From Pontibacter lucknowensis (lineage in GTDB: Bacteria; Bacteroidota; Bacteroidia; Cytophagales; Hymenobacteraceae), in assembly GCF_900156415.1 (NCBI RefSeq), contig NZ_FTNM01000006.1, positions 362,255-426,254 of the forward strand: a DNA stretch of 64,000 nucleotides, in the 5' to 3' direction. Shown in pieces: positions 1 to 8,580 of the stretch. How positions within the stretch are numbered: position 1 is the first letter of the stretch; each line of letters begins with the position of its first letter. The notes beneath the pieces are model-generated. The model was not told the origin of the DNA. It saw nothing but the letters and a program-made list of their open reading frames with translations, and did no database searches. A program made the position numbers and the translations under genes.

Positions 1-551
1 TTCAAATAATGCACATGGTCCTGCGGCAGAAAAGGATACTGAAAGTTGAAGACCATCAATACGCCTACCAGCCCCGTAGCCACCAGCCATACAACTGAAG
101 TAACCATAAAATCTGCTTCTACCCCCCACTTCTTCACTTGCCGGGCAGTTTGCACCACGTTATAGGCAAAAAGTAAAAATGAGACAAAAAGCAGGCAGGC
201 CGCAAGGTGCATGATGGTACCCACCCAGAAATTCCAGAAGGCGATGGAGAGCAGGATTGTACCTGTTGACAGCATCGCAAATGCTACCATACCTAATTTA
301 TCGCTGTAGAGTCTCACTTCCAGCACCACCGGCAGCAGTTGGTAAACCGAACCGAAGATGATCATCGTAGCCCAGCCCAATGCCGCCACGTGTGTCATCG
401 TGAGCAGCTTGGGATGAAAGTAGTGTCCGCCGAAGGAATCGGTGGAGAATACCAGCAGCAGACAAAGCACCACAAAGGTCACCGCCGCGAAGGCGTAGTG
501 CGGCAGCACAAGCCATTTAGATGGTGAATTGGAAGTAGTTGCGGCGCTCAT
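1..551 (-). CDS. Heme-copper-oxidase subunit I-like membrane protein (partial, C-terminus off window)
   Basis: The reading frame starts at ATG 551 and runs out of the window, giving about 183 residues. It is very hydrophobic, with at least five predicted membrane helices and conserved-looking histidines (for example in MTHVAALGWA and in TIMHLAA). This pattern resembles the cbb3-type cytochrome oxidase subunit I / NorB superfamily and is related in style to the membrane protein at 11512-12807. Its neighbours are DUF2249, hemerythrin and Ric genes, so a role in NO or nitrogen-oxide metabolism is likely by context. A TGACATAAGTCA box lies about 145 bases upstream, which suggests Crp/Fnr-family control. 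I infer a membrane protein of the heme-copper family or a related heme-binding relative; whether it binds a full catalytic centre cannot be judged from this half. Confidence 0.75.
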   Translation of the reverse strand, partial: MSAATTSNSPSKWLVLPHYAFAAVTFVVLCLLLVFSTDSFGGHYFHPKLLTMTHVAALGWATMIIFGSVYQLLPVVLEVRLYSDKLGMVAFAMLSTGTILLSIAFWNFWVGTIMHLAACLLFVSFLLFAYNVVQTARQVKKWGVEADFMVTSVVWLVATGLVGVLMVFNFQYPFLPQDHVHYL

Positions 552-618
552 GATGGTAATTATTTATTGTTAATTGCTGGTTATTAATGGTTTGGTATCA
601 CATGCTATAAGCCGTATA

Positions 619-700
619 TGTCATCTCGAAAGAATTGAGAGATCTGGATCATTAATTTCTGTTCACAATTTCCAGATTTCTCCCGATGGTCGAAATGACA
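619..700. repeat. Dispersed-type inverted repeat (imperfect hairpin)
   Basis: The two ends are reverse complements of each other: TGTCATCTCG at the left matches TCGAAATGACA at the right, and GAGATCTGGA in the middle-left matches TCCAGATTTCTC on the right. The element looks like the short intergenic stem-loop repeats common in Cytophagales genomes. It lies upstream of the membrane protein gene ending at 551, and its right arm overlaps a TGACATAAGTCA box. Confidence 0.6.
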
Positions 701-707
701 TAAGTCA
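696..707. promoter_or_regulatory. Putative Crp/Fnr-family (DNR/NnrR-like) box
   Basis: TGACATAAGTCA is a perfect TGAC-N4-GTCA dyad. Crp/Fnr-family regulators of NO and anaerobic respiration bind sites of this form. It lies 145 bases upstream of the minus-strand membrane protein gene. Four similar boxes occur near other nitrogen-oxide genes in the window (13949, 14018, 31759, 32278). Confidence 0.45.
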
Positions 708-753
708 TCTAAAAAGACAGCATTGGTCCGGCATTTAGCCTATCCATACTCTT

Positions 754-877
754 GCCCTCGCTCGCCTCTGGCGAGTGTGAGCTATTTGGCGGACTCTGGC
801 CGCTTGGAGTTATACCTGTCAGTACAAGTGGCGGGACGCCACTGGATAGCTCACATTCGAGGGACGCGAGCGAGGGC
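754..877. repeat. Long hairpin repeat element downstream of the DUF2249 gene
   Basis: A 124-base imperfect hairpin. The left arm begins GCCCTCGCTCGC and continues to TGTGAGCTAT; the right arm is its reverse complement, from ATAGCTCACA to GCGAGCGAGGGC. The inner part (GGCGG near 788 and CCGCTTG, against CAAGTGGCGGG and GACGCC) extends the stem. It abuts the stop codon of the DUF1858-DUF2249 gene and could act as its terminator or mRNA end stabiliser; its structure looks like a genome-dispersed repeat. Confidence 0.65.
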
Positions 878-878
878 T

Positions 879-1697
879 TTATCTATATATCAACAGGTAT
901 ACCTCATTTGGCCCTACTTCTTTTATACTCACTTTAAATCCCCTCTCCGCCAGTTGCGGCAACAGGAACTGCGGTACCTTACGGTGATGCACGTACAGCG
1001 CCCCGTCTTTTGGAAGTGTTTCCAATGCGCTAAGTATAGACACCATCGGTTGAGGCATTTCCATTTGTCGCACATCGATGTGCTGCAGTGTGTCGCTATA
1101 CCTGGCCAAAACCTCATCGAAATTCTCTTCGGTCCTGGAATTAGCGACCTCCAATTTCTCTCCTACACCCTCTCGCTTAAAATAGGTCTTCACCAAATTC
1201 GGTCCCAGCGTTTCGGTATAGTACTCGAAGCCTTTGGGGCGCACGATCGCGATGAGCGGAATCGGTTCGAAGGTGTTCACAATGCAAAGCACCTGCTCGT
1301 GACTCAGCTTGTTCACCACATCCATGATCTGCAGGAAGGGGTCGTCGCCCTTGGCAATGGTCTCGCGCACGTCCAGCACGATGGTGTCTGTTGCCTTTAG
1401 ATTCTCCATAAAGGCAGGTCTTTCCAAAACATCGGTTTCCATGGGTATTGCCCTTTTGTTGTGAGTTGGTGTTGACGCGACACTGAAGCCCAGCGGCTGC
1501 AGCTTTTCATAAAAATCCTCCACCCTACACTTTCCTATGCGGGCAGCGTCGGCGATGGTGACCCGTGATGCCAGCACTTTGCGTAGCACGGGGTTACGCA
1601 GCTTTTCAAAGTGCTTGTTGATCGACACGATAGCCTCTATCGCCGCAGGGTTCTCCCGCAGAATAGTCGAGATGCGGGTGGTGGCAGAAAGCTCCAT
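879..1697 (-). CDS. DUF1858-DUF2249 domain protein
   Basis: A 272-residue soluble protein. The N-terminal 70 residues look like DUF1858 (STTRISTILRENPAA-type helix-rich region), the middle and the C-terminus like two DUF2249 (TusA/SirA-fold) modules, seen in TIVLDVRETIAKGDDPF (near 105-121) and in QHIDVRQMEMPQPM followed by L..LPKDGALYVHHRKVPQFLL (near 208-250). Such proteins accompany hemerythrin, Ric and heme-copper genes in nitrogen-oxide clusters of Bacteroidota; the biochemical activity is not established. The gene starts two bases after the stop of the hemerythrin gene (1700-2200), so both form one operon read leftwards. A long hairpin follows its stop. Confidence 0.75.
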   Translation of the reverse strand: MELSATTRISTILRENPAAIEAIVSINKHFEKLRNPVLRKVLASRVTIADAARIGKCRVEDFYEKLQPLGFSVASTPTHNKRAIPMETDVLERPAFMENLKATDTIVLDVRETIAKGDDPFLQIMDVVNKLSHEQVLCIVNTFEPIPLIAIVRPKGFEYYTETLGPNLVKTYFKREGVGEKLEVANSRTEENFDEVLARYSDTLQHIDVRQMEMPQPMVSILSALETLPKDGALYVHHRKVPQFLLPQLAERGFKVSIKEVGPNEVYLLIYR

Positions 1698-1699
1698 GG

Positions 1700-2200
1700 C
1701 TAGGCTACCTTTTTGTGCTCCCAGAAAGCGGGCGTGAACTCGTCTTTCGGCTCCTGCAGGTCATGCTCCAGCAGCCTGCCCACATCGGCCAGTTCTTCAG
1801 GGTCAGCCATGGTCTGCAGGTAGGGGAACAGCTCGCGTTCCTCCCAACGGATGTGGTCGGTCAGGTCCTGTTGCAGAGTGGCCACCAGCGAGGTGTTCAC
1901 GGTTTTTTGTTTGTTGATCAGGCCGATGATGGCTTCGATCAACTGGTGCTCTTCGTGCAGCCGAAGCGAATTTACATCGTCTTCTGGCAGCAATCTTTTG
2001 AGGATGATCTCCTCTTCGCGGCAATGCGCTTTGAGCACATTTTTCCAGAAGTACTGGATGTACTGGCGCATGACTTCCAGCGAAGTGCCGTTGGCTAAGC
2101 CTTGCTTAAGCTTCCAGCAGAACAACAGTCCGAAGTGGTGCTCCCGTGAGAGCGGCACCAGGCTCTTGTCGCGTTTCAGTGGTTTGGTTGCAGTTGTCAT
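1700..2200 (-). CDS. Hemerythrin HHE-domain protein
   Basis: A 166-residue cytoplasmic protein with the spaced His/Glu pattern of the hemerythrin family: REHHFG near 19-24, HCREEE near 60, HEEHQLIEAI near 82 and HIRWEERELFPYL near 115. These residues would hold a non-heme di-iron site that binds O2 or NO. It is first in a two-gene unit with the DUF1858-DUF2249 gene. The context (Ric, DUF2249, heme-copper-like protein) suggests a role in NO or oxygen sensing or storage; that is inference. Confidence 0.85.
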   Translation of the reverse strand: MTTATKPLKRDKSLVPLSREHHFGLLFCWKLKQGLANGTSLEVMRQYIQYFWKNVLKAHCREEEIILKRLLPEDDVNSLRLHEEHQLIEAIIGLINKQKTVNTSLVATLQQDLTDHIRWEERELFPYLQTMADPEELADVGRLLEHDLQEPKDEFTPAFWEHKKVA

Positions 2201-2614
2201 AGTGGTAGTGTTTTACCTCCCCCGACCCCCTCCTTTTTCAAGGGCCCCTACCCCTAAAACAGGAGGGGGAGTTGGAAAGGGTTGTTTTTCTTTGCTCTTG
2301 GTCATCTGGATGTTTGCTCACTGATGTAAACCCACCCCTGCCCCTCCCAAGAGGGGAATCTTCGGTTGCTCCTTTTCTTCAGGTATAAGCGCTGGGGCTA
2401 CTGTTTACCTGTGTATGATTAACATCCCCCTACCCCCTTCAAAGGGGGACTCTCAACAAATGATTTCCCAGTTATAGGGACAGGTCGCGACCTGTCCGAA
2501 TCATTCCCCAAAATTCCCCTCCTGGGAGGGGCTGGGGGTGGGTTAATCGTGCACGAGAATCCTGTTAATCCTGGGGGTTGGGGGCCCCTTTAAAAATCCT
2601 GAAAATCCTGATCC
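2201..2614. repeat. Intergenic stretch packed with C/G-run dispersed repeats
   Basis: No gene is seen here. It contains several C-run/G-run units: CACCCCTGCCCCTC followed by AAGAGGGGAATC near 2333-2360, CATCCCCCTACCCCC followed by TTCAAAGGGGGA near 2423-2450, a CCCCTCCTGGGAGGGG unit near 2516-2532, and AATCCTG heptamers near 2556-2612. The first two units recur in near-identical form at 15341-15457, and the AATCCTG series recurs at 15472-15510. The stretch also holds the 20-base palindrome at 2478. These look like intergenic repeat elements of this genome rather than regulatory sites. Confidence 0.6.
2478..2497. repeat. 20-base perfect palindrome, copy 1
   Basis: GGACAGGTCGCGACCTGTCC is fully self-complementary. 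The same palindrome occurs at 11492-11511. When the two are compared in opposite orientation, the match extends to the flanks (GATTC before and CTA after), so it is a dispersed element, here inverted relative to the second copy. Confidence 0.7.
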
Positions 2615-3571
2615 TTACTTCAGTACCTCCTTCTCCAGCTCCACTGCTTTCGGGAACAGCACATTGTTCTCGAGGTGGATGTGGCGATGCAGGTCTTCTT
2701 CGAACTCCTGCAGCTTCGAGAACATTACTCTGTAAGTCGCGCAGGCATCGGCTGGTAACGTGTAGTTCTTGGTCAGAGTGCGGATGGCAGCCAGTTCGTC
2801 GCCAGCGGCTTCGTGCTCCATCTCCATCATGTTGATCGGATTCTGAATGCTGCCGAATGCGGGACGGTCTATTTTCACGCCGCTCTTCTGGGCTTCTTCC
2901 AGTTGCTTGATGAATGGGAAAAGCACGCGCTCTTCTTTCGGCATGTGGGCCTCCAGCTCGTTGGCGATGTTCACAAAGTGCTTGGCTACTTCCACTACCT
3001 CTGGGTGACGGCCGCCGTGCACACGCGCTACTTTGGTGGTGTACTCGTACAGCGTAGGTATAGCCTCGCGCACGTAGCTGTGGTGCATGTTCACGATGTA
3101 GTCGCTCAGGAAGCTCAGGCTCCATTTTTCGTACTCGTTGCCGCGTGTGGTGGCGCTGCCTGTTTCAGGTATAGCGTTCAGCTCGCTTTCAACTACTTCG
3201 GGGCTAATGCCTTTTTCTTCACATACCTGTTTCAGCGATTTCTTGCCTCCGCAGCAAAAGTCAATGCCGTATTTTTTGAACACCTGCGCCTTGCGGTAGT
3301 CTTTGGCTACGAGTTCGCCCACGGTCTCCCCCTCTTCGGGAGTCAGTTTTGAGATTTTCACTTCCCAGATTTCGGGACCCTGCAACAGGTACTCCCACTT
3401 AAAGGTATTGCCTCGCTCGCCGAGCAACTGGTAGTACAGGGGCTTCGGGTCGTGGTCGTTGTGAATCACGAAAGCCTCGCCGCCATTCAGGTTGTCGAAC
3501 CAGTTAAAAATGGTCGGGTGCTTCATGCGTGGCTCCAGTACCGTTACGTCTAATTTTTCTATGGTTTCCAT
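2615..3571 (-). CDS. ric: DUF2249-fused iron-sulfur cluster repair di-iron protein (Ric/YtfE/ScdA)
   Basis: A 318-residue protein. Residues 1-75 form a DUF2249 module (HPTIFNWFDNLNGGEAF, then the Y..L..WEYLLQGPEIWEV region). Residues about 85-125 are the ScdA N-terminal domain with the signature KYGIDFCCGGKKSL. The rest is a hemerythrin-like HHE di-iron domain (HHSYVRE, H.PKEERVLFPF, EMEHEAAG, HIHLENNVLFP). Ric proteins repair iron-sulfur clusters damaged by NO or peroxide and act in the cytoplasm. The DUF2249 extension makes it longer than the classic 220-residue form. Upstream lies the AAAAGA-N8-TCTTTT operator, which is shared with one nos operon and the cupin gene and places ric in the same regulon. 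Confidence 0.9.
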   Translation of the reverse strand: METIEKLDVTVLEPRMKHPTIFNWFDNLNGGEAFVIHNDHDPKPLYYQLLGERGNTFKWEYLLQGPEIWEVKISKLTPEEGETVGELVAKDYRKAQVFKKYGIDFCCGGKKSLKQVCEEKGISPEVVESELNAIPETGSATTRGNEYEKWSLSFLSDYIVNMHHSYVREAIPTLYEYTTKVARVHGGRHPEVVEVAKHFVNIANELEAHMPKEERVLFPFIKQLEEAQKSGVKIDRPAFGSIQNPINMMEMEHEAAGDELAAIRTLTKNYTLPADACATYRVMFSKLQEFEEDLHRHIHLENNVLFPKAVELEKEVLK

Positions 3572-3615
3572 GGTGTTGTTTTAAATGAATAATGGGTTGT
3601 AAATGATTGCCGATG

Positions 3616-3662
3616 TAAAAGTATGTACGAAAATAATTAAATAAAAGATAAAAAGGTCTTTT
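3616..3662 (-). promoter_or_regulatory. ric promoter with AAAAGA-N8-TCTTTT operator
   Basis: Reading on the minus strand, the dyad AAAAGA-N8-TCTTTT (3643-3662) is followed 19 bases later by TACTTTTA (3616-3623), close to the Bacteroidota -7 element TAnnTTTG. The ric start is 45 bases further on. The same dyad and spacing appear before the cytochrome c gene of nos copy 2 (31734-31753) and before the cupin gene (32253-32272). I infer a shared regulator binding at about -35. Confidence 0.55.
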
Positions 3663-3763
3663 TTTCTTAATTATTTAATTTCTACATTTACTCCAGCCTA
3701 TATAGCCAATCACGATATACCATAACTTATTAAAAATCAACGAAAAAAATTAAAACAAGCCTT

Positions 3764-6700
3764 ATGAAAAAAGGAAGTCCCCGAGCCAGCGGTCTGGCTG
3801 TTTCCCGCTTCTTCACCCAACACGGTGGGAGCCCGTATGCCTTGTTCGACTACGAAACACGGTCCTCCACCATCCGCGACCCGAGCGGCGGCATTGTGGC
3901 CGAGATAAAGGATGTGGAAGTGCCTGCCCAGTGGTCGCAGATTGCCACGGACATACTCGCCCAGAAGTACCTGCGCAAGGCGGGCGTTCCGCAGCCCGAC
4001 GGCAGCAAGGGCCCCGAGAAATCGGTGAAACAGGTAGTGCACCGTCTGGCCGATTGCTGGCGCTCGTGGGGCGAAGGCCATGGTTATTTTAAGACCAAAG
4101 AAGACGCGCAGGCATTCTACGACGAACTGGTGTACATGCTCCTCGGGCAGTACGCCGCGCCCAACTCGCCGCAGTGGTTCAACACGGGCCTCTACAACTC
4201 CTATAAATTAAAGGGCAAGGCGCAGGGACACTATTATGTAGACCCCGAAACCGAAAAGCTGCAGGAGTCGACCTCGGCGTACGAGCGTCCCCAGCCGCAT
4301 GCCTGTTTTATACTGGCCGTGGACGATGACCTTGTGAACAAAGGCGGCATTATGGACCTGTGGGTGCAGGAAGCACGCATTTTTAAGTATGGCTCAGGTG
4401 TGGGCACCAATTTCTCGAACATCCGTGGCAAGGACGAAGCGCTGGGCGGTGGCGGCAGCTCTTCGGGGCTGATGTCGTTTTTGAAGATTGGTGACCGTGC
4501 GGCGGGGGCCATTAAGTCGGGGGGCACGACAAGGCGGGCGGCCAAGATGGTGTGCCTCGATTTGGACCATCCCGAGATTGTGGAATTCATCAACTGGAAA
4601 AAAGAAGAAGAGAAAAAAGTGGCGGCCCTGATTGCGGCGGGCTACTCGGCCGACTACAACGGCGAAGCCTACCAGACCGTGTCGGGCCAGAACTCGAACA
4701 ACTCGGTGCGTGTGCCGAATGCTTTTTTTAAAGCCCTCCATAATAATGAACCCTGGCGCCTGCACGCCCGCTCCACTGGCAAGGCAATGAAGTCTATACA
4801 TGCCAGCGAGTTGTGGGACCAGATAGCCGACGCCGCCTGGTCCTGCGCCGACCCTGGACTGCAGTTCGACACTACTATTAACGAGTGGCATACCTGTCCC
4901 TCCGAGGGACCGATACGGGCGTCCAACCCCTGCTCGGAGTATATGTTCCTCGACAACACGGCCTGCAACCTGGCCTCGCTCAACCTGATTCGCTTTTTCG
5001 ATGAAGCCACGCAGACTTTTGATGTGGACGCCTACCGCCACGCCTGCCGCCTCTGGACCATGGTGCTGGAGATTTCGGTGCTGATGGCGCAATTCCCCTC
5101 CGAAGAAGTAGCGCAGCGCTCCTACGATTACCGCACCATTGGCCTCGGCTATGCCAACCTCGGTGCTTTGCTGATGGTGCAGGGCCTCGCCTACGACAGC
5201 GACGAAGCCCGCACGGTGGCCGCCGCGCTCACCGCGATTATGACAGGTACGTCCTACGCGACTTCTGCCGAGATGGCCGCCGAACTAGGGGCTTTTCCGA
5301 AGTATAAACCCAACGCAGAAACCATGCTGCGCGTCATCCGCAACCACCGTGCGGCCGCGCACAACCAGCCCGAAGCCTACGAAGGCTTGTCTATACCTGC
5401 ACAGCCGCTCGCCCCTACCCTTTGCCCCGACTACCTGCACCAAGCCGCCTGCAAAGCATGGGACGAAGCGCTGGAACTGGGCGAAAAACATGGCTACCGC
5501 AATGCGCAGGCCACGGTCATCGCCCCGACGGGCACCATCGGTTTGCTGATGGACTGCGACACCACGGGCGTGGAGCCTGACTTTGCGCTGGTGAAGTACA
5601 AGAAGCTGGCAGGTGGCGGTTATTTCAAAATCATCAACCAGTCTATACCTGCCGCGCTGCGCAAACTGGGCTATACCGAAGCCGAGCTGCAGGCCATTGT
5701 GAACTACGCCAAAGGCCACGCTACGTTCAAGGGCGCTCCGCACATCAACGCGGAAAGTTTGCTGGCGAAAGGATTCAAACAGGAAGAGATTCAGAAACTG
5801 GAAGCGGCCCTGCCGACGGCTTACGACGTGGCCTCGCTCTTCAGTGCCTATACCCTGGGTGACGCCACCCTGCAGCGACTCGGCTTCAGACCCGAACAGT
5901 ACCACCAGCCTGACTTCAACCTGTTAAAGGCGCTCGGCTATACCTATGCCCAGCAAGAAGAAGCCAGCGACTACATCTGCGGCACCATGACCACCGAGGG
6001 CGCGCCCTACCTACGCGAGGAGCATTACCCCGTGTTCGACTGTGCCAACAAGTGCGGGCAGAAAGGCAAGCGCTTTATCCGACCAGAGGGGCACATCCAG
6101 ATGATGGCGGCGGTGCAGCCGTTCATTTCGGGGGCCATCTCCAAGACCATCAACCTGCCCAACGAAACCACCCGCGAAGAAGTGGCCCGTTGCTACCTCC
6201 TGTCGTGGGAGCTGGGCCTGAAAGCCTGTTCGATTTACCGCGACGGCAGCAAGCTTTCGCAGCCGCTCTCGTCGGGCAGCAAGAAAGCCGAAACCGACGA
6301 AGCGCCCGACGCGGAAGCGCCGCAGACCGACAACAGCATTAGCGCCGAACAGGTGCTGCAGGCGGCCAAGGCCATTCTGGAAGACGCCGCCAACGAGCCG
6401 TTCCGCAAGCAACTGGCCCACATGGTGGAGCGCCGCAAACTGCCCGACAAGCGCAGCGGTTTCACCCAGAAAGCCAAGATTGACGGCCACACCGTGTACA
6501 TCCGCACGGGCGAGTACCCGAACGGCGACCTGGGCGAAGTGTTCATCGATATGTACAAGGAGGGCGCCTCGTTCCGCTCCATCCTCAACTGTTTCGCCAT
6601 TTCGGTGTCGCTCGGCCTGCAGTATGGCGTGCCGCTGGAAGAGTTTGTGAACCGCTTTACGTTTACCCGTTTCGAGCCAGCGGGCCGCGTGGAGCACCCC

Positions 6701-7063
6701 AACATCAAGTCCGCCACCTCGGTCTTCGACTACCTCTTCCGCCTCCTCGGCTACGAGTACCTGCAGCGCGAGGACCTCGTGCATGTGCCGCGTGAGAAAA
6801 CAGAAGCACCCGCCCCGCCCGTGGCCGCGGCTATACCTGCGGTAGCAAGGCCAGCGGCCCAGCCCGAGCCAGTCACCGACGTGAAAACCAATGGCTATAC
6901 CCTGGTGTCGCAGAGCCGCACCGTTCTACTGGAACAGACCCAACAGGTGCTGGCCAACATGATGGGCGACGCCCCCATCTGCAACGTCTGCGGCCACATC
7001 ACCATCCGCTCGGGCACGTGCTACAAATGCCTGAACTGTGGGAATAGTTTGGGGTGTAGTTGA
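3764..7063 (+). CDS. nrdJ: Vitamin B12-dependent (class II) ribonucleotide reductase
   Basis: A 1099-residue enzyme that reduces ribonucleotides to deoxyribonucleotides with adenosylcobalamin, independent of oxygen. The active-site segment NPCSEYMFLDNTACNLASLN surrounds Cys 389. The long NrdJ-type C-terminal extension is present, ending in a zinc-ribbon and redox tail (CNVCGHITIRSGTCYKC and CGNSLGCS). The start MKKGSPRASG follows an AT-rich leader and fits the family. It stands alone between the divergent ric gene and a terminator at 7082. I do not see a cobalamin riboswitch in the 192-base leader. An oxygen-independent reductase fits the denitrifying lifestyle implied by the nos and nor genes. 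Confidence 0.95.
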   Translation: MKKGSPRASGLAVSRFFTQHGGSPYALFDYETRSSTIRDPSGGIVAEIKDVEVPAQWSQIATDILAQKYLRKAGVPQPDGSKGPEKSVKQVVHRLADCWRSWGEGHGYFKTKEDAQAFYDELVYMLLGQYAAPNSPQWFNTGLYNSYKLKGKAQGHYYVDPETEKLQESTSAYERPQPHACFILAVDDDLVNKGGIMDLWVQEARIFKYGSGVGTNFSNIRGKDEALGGGGSSSGLMSFLKIGDRAAGAIKSGGTTRRAAKMVCLDLDHPEIVEFINWKKEEEKKVAALIAAGYSADYNGEAYQTVSGQNSNNSVRVPNAFFKALHNNEPWRLHARSTGKAMKSIHASELWDQIADAAWSCADPGLQFDTTINEWHTCPSEGPIRASNPCSEYMFLDNTACNLASLNLIRFFDEATQTFDVDAYRHACRLWTMVLEISVLMAQFPSEEVAQRSYDYRTIGLGYANLGALLMVQGLAYDSDEARTVAAALTAIMTGTSYATSAEMAAELGAFPKYKPNAETMLRVIRNHRAAAHNQPEAYEGLSIPAQPLAPTLCPDYLHQAACKAWDEALELGEKHGYRNAQATVIAPTGTIGLLMDCDTTGVEPDFALVKYKKLAGGGYFKIINQSIPAALRKLGYTEAELQAIVNYAKGHATFKGAPHINAESLLAKGFKQEEIQKLEAALPTAYDVASLFSAYTLGDATLQRLGFRPEQYHQPDFNLLKALGYTYAQQEEASDYICGTMTTEGAPYLREEHYPVFDCANKCGQKGKRFIRPEGHIQMMAAVQPFISGAISKTINLPNETTREEVARCYLLSWELGLKACSIYRDGSKLSQPLSSGSKKAETDEAPDAEAPQTDNSISAEQVLQAAKAILEDAANEPFRKQLAHMVERRKLPDKRSGFTQKAKIDGHTVYIRTGEYPNGDLGEVFIDMYKEGASFRSILNCFAISVSLGLQYGVPLEEFVNRFTFTRFEPAGRVEHPNIKSATSVFDYLFRLLGYEYLQREDLVHVPREKTEAPAPPVAAAIPAVARPAAQPEPVTDVKTNGYTLVSQSRTVLLEQTQQVLANMMGDAPICNVCGHITIRSGTCYKCLNCGNSLGCS

Positions 7064-7081
7064 GGGAGTTGAGTGGAAATG

Positions 7082-7119
7082 AAACAGGAGCGTCTGGATA
7101 TAGGCGCTCCTGTTTTTTT
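7082..7119 (+). terminator. Rho-independent terminator after nrdJ
   Basis: AAACAGGAGCG and CGCTCCTGTTT form an 11-bp perfect stem around a 12-base loop and run into a stretch of seven Ts. It lies 18 bases after the nrdJ stop and marks the boundary to the AT-rich island. Confidence 0.85.
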
Positions 7120-7312
7120 ATTGTATGATGTTTGAACTTGGTGATTATAGAAAAAGGACTATATTAGCTTTATTAAATTCCTAATGTGTTACTTTTGGTA
7201 GGGTAGAGAAGAAAGAGAATTTGAATATAAACATCCCCGCCTAGTTAATGCATTTTTTTAAAGCAATGATTTTTAAATGGGAATTAATAAAAAAACAAAA
7301 AAAATAAATAAT

Positions 7313-7341
7313 TGAAAGCAAAAATATTAATTATATATTTG
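7313..7341 (+). promoter_or_regulatory. Promoter of the restriction-modification controller
   Basis: TTG (7313-7315) is followed after 18 bases by TATATTTG (7334-7341), an exact match to the Bacteroidota TAnnTTTG -7 element. The start codon begins only 7 bases after it, so the transcript is probably leaderless or nearly so. Confidence 0.55.
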
Positions 7342-7348
7342 CCAAATA

Positions 7349-7669
7349 ATGTCAAGACAAAATATGTCAACAATGTTTGGAAACAGAATCAGGAAGCTTA
7401 GGGAAGAGGAGCAAATTCCGCAGCGACAGCTAGCTGCTGCACTGGAAATTGACACAGCAACTTACTGCAAGATTGAAAAAGGCGACAGACGTGCAAAACG
7501 AGAACAAGTTTTAGTTCTTGCAAAATTACTTAAAGTTGAAGCAAAAGAACTAATTCGATTATGGTCGGCAGACAAAATTTATGAAATAATAGCTGAAGAG
7601 GAAGATGCAACACAAATTTTAAATGTAGTTGCCGAAAGTATCGCAAATTATAAATCTGCCAAAATATGA
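7349..7669 (+). CDS. XRE-family helix-turn-helix regulator (R-M controller)
   Basis: A 106-residue protein whose first 70 residues are a Cro/CI-type helix-turn-helix (GNRIRKLREEEQIPQRQLAA then DTATYCKIEKGDRRAKREQV). Its last codons overlap the methylase start by 4 bases (ATGA), so it is first in the operon controller-methylase-endonuclease and probably times expression of the restriction enzyme. The gene is strongly AT-rich compared with its neighbours, which points to horizontal transfer. ATG codons at 7364 and 7373 are alternative starts; the first fits the promoter best if the message is leaderless. Confidence 0.85.
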   Translation: MSRQNMSTMFGNRIRKLREEEQIPQRQLAAALEIDTATYCKIEKGDRRAKREQVLVLAKLLKVEAKELIRLWSADKIYEIIAEEEDATQILNVVAESIANYKSAKI

Positions 7670-8574
7670 AGCCATTAGTAAAATATAGAGGGGGTAAATC
7701 AAAAGAAATTCCTCATTTGATTAAACATGTACCGCAATATAATGGACGGTATATTGAGCCATTTTTTGGCGGAGGGGCATTATTTTTCCATTTAGAACCT
7801 AAAAAAGCAATTATTAACGACATTAACTCAAAACTTATATCGTTTTATTTGGGTGTTAGAAATGATTTTGAATCGCTTAAAACTGAATTGAGCGAAATCG
7901 AAAAAATTTATACAATAAATCGTAAAAAGTTCGAAAAACTCAAAAGTGAAGCTCCTGAAAATAGGGTTGAAGACAAAAATGAACATCTCTATTATCAAAT
8001 TAGAGATATGTTCAATGATTTAAAAATAAAGCAATATTCTGATGCATTGCTTTATTTCTTCATTAATAAAACAGCTTATTCGGGGATGATTCGATATAAC
8101 TCAAAAGGAGAGTTTAACGTGCCCTACGGGCGATATGCCAACTTAAATACTTCTTTAGTTACAAAGTCTCATAGCAATTTACTTGCAAACACAGAAATTT
8201 ATAATCTTGACTATTCAGAAATATTTAAAATGGCAACCGAAGATGATTTTATGTTTCTAGACCCACCCTACGATTGTGTTTTTTCAGACTATGGAAATGT
8301 AGAACATAAAGATGGGTTTAATGAAAATAATCAAATTGAACTTGCCAATCAATACAAGAAGCTGAAATGTAAAGCACTTATGGTAATTGGAAGAACTCCA
8401 TTAACAGAAAAGCTATATGGAGATTTGATTGTTGATGAATATGGAAAATCCTATGCAGTGAATATAAGAAATAGATTCAAATCAGAAGCTAGCCATATAT
8501 TAATTTCAAATTATGGCAACGTTGCTAAAAAAAATTTCCCTAGTTTAGAATTTGACAAAGTGTTAGTTCAGTAA
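7666..8574 (+). CDS. D12-class DNA adenine N6-methyltransferase
   Basis: A 302-residue methylase of the Dam/D12 class. The N-terminal KYRGGKSKEIPHL and RYIEPFFGGGALFF form the S-adenosylmethionine site, and FLDPPYDCVFSDYG near residue 198 is the catalytic DPPY motif. It should protect host sites from the endonuclease encoded seven bases downstream. Partner methylases of AlwI-like enzymes are of this class; the target sequence (GGATC in the case of AlwI) is inferred from family kinship only. AT-rich codon use matches its island neighbours. Confidence 0.9.
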   Translation: MKPLVKYRGGKSKEIPHLIKHVPQYNGRYIEPFFGGGALFFHLEPKKAIINDINSKLISFYLGVRNDFESLKTELSEIEKIYTINRKKFEKLKSEAPENRVEDKNEHLYYQIRDMFNDLKIKQYSDALLYFFINKTAYSGMIRYNSKGEFNVPYGRYANLNTSLVTKSHSNLLANTEIYNLDYSEIFKMATEDDFMFLDPPYDCVFSDYGNVEHKDGFNENNQIELANQYKKLKCKALMVIGRTPLTEKLYGDLIVDEYGKSYAVNIRNRFKSEASHILISNYGNVAKKNFPSLEFDKVLVQ

Positions 8575-8580
8575 TAAGGT

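Noticed and set aside
723..1400. Plus-strand open frame of 225 codons
   Set aside because: It is the opposite strand of the DUF1858-DUF2249 gene and a hairpin repeat; the translation shows no domain, and the minus frame has clear family motifs.
2201..2614. Possible CRISPR-like array because of repeated C/G runs
   Set aside because: Units are irregular in length and spacing, palindromic and repeated elsewhere; they are dispersed intergenic repeats.
3572..3763. Possible cobalamin riboswitch before the B12-dependent reductase
   Set aside because: The leader is short and AT-rich; I see no B12 box or suitable stems.
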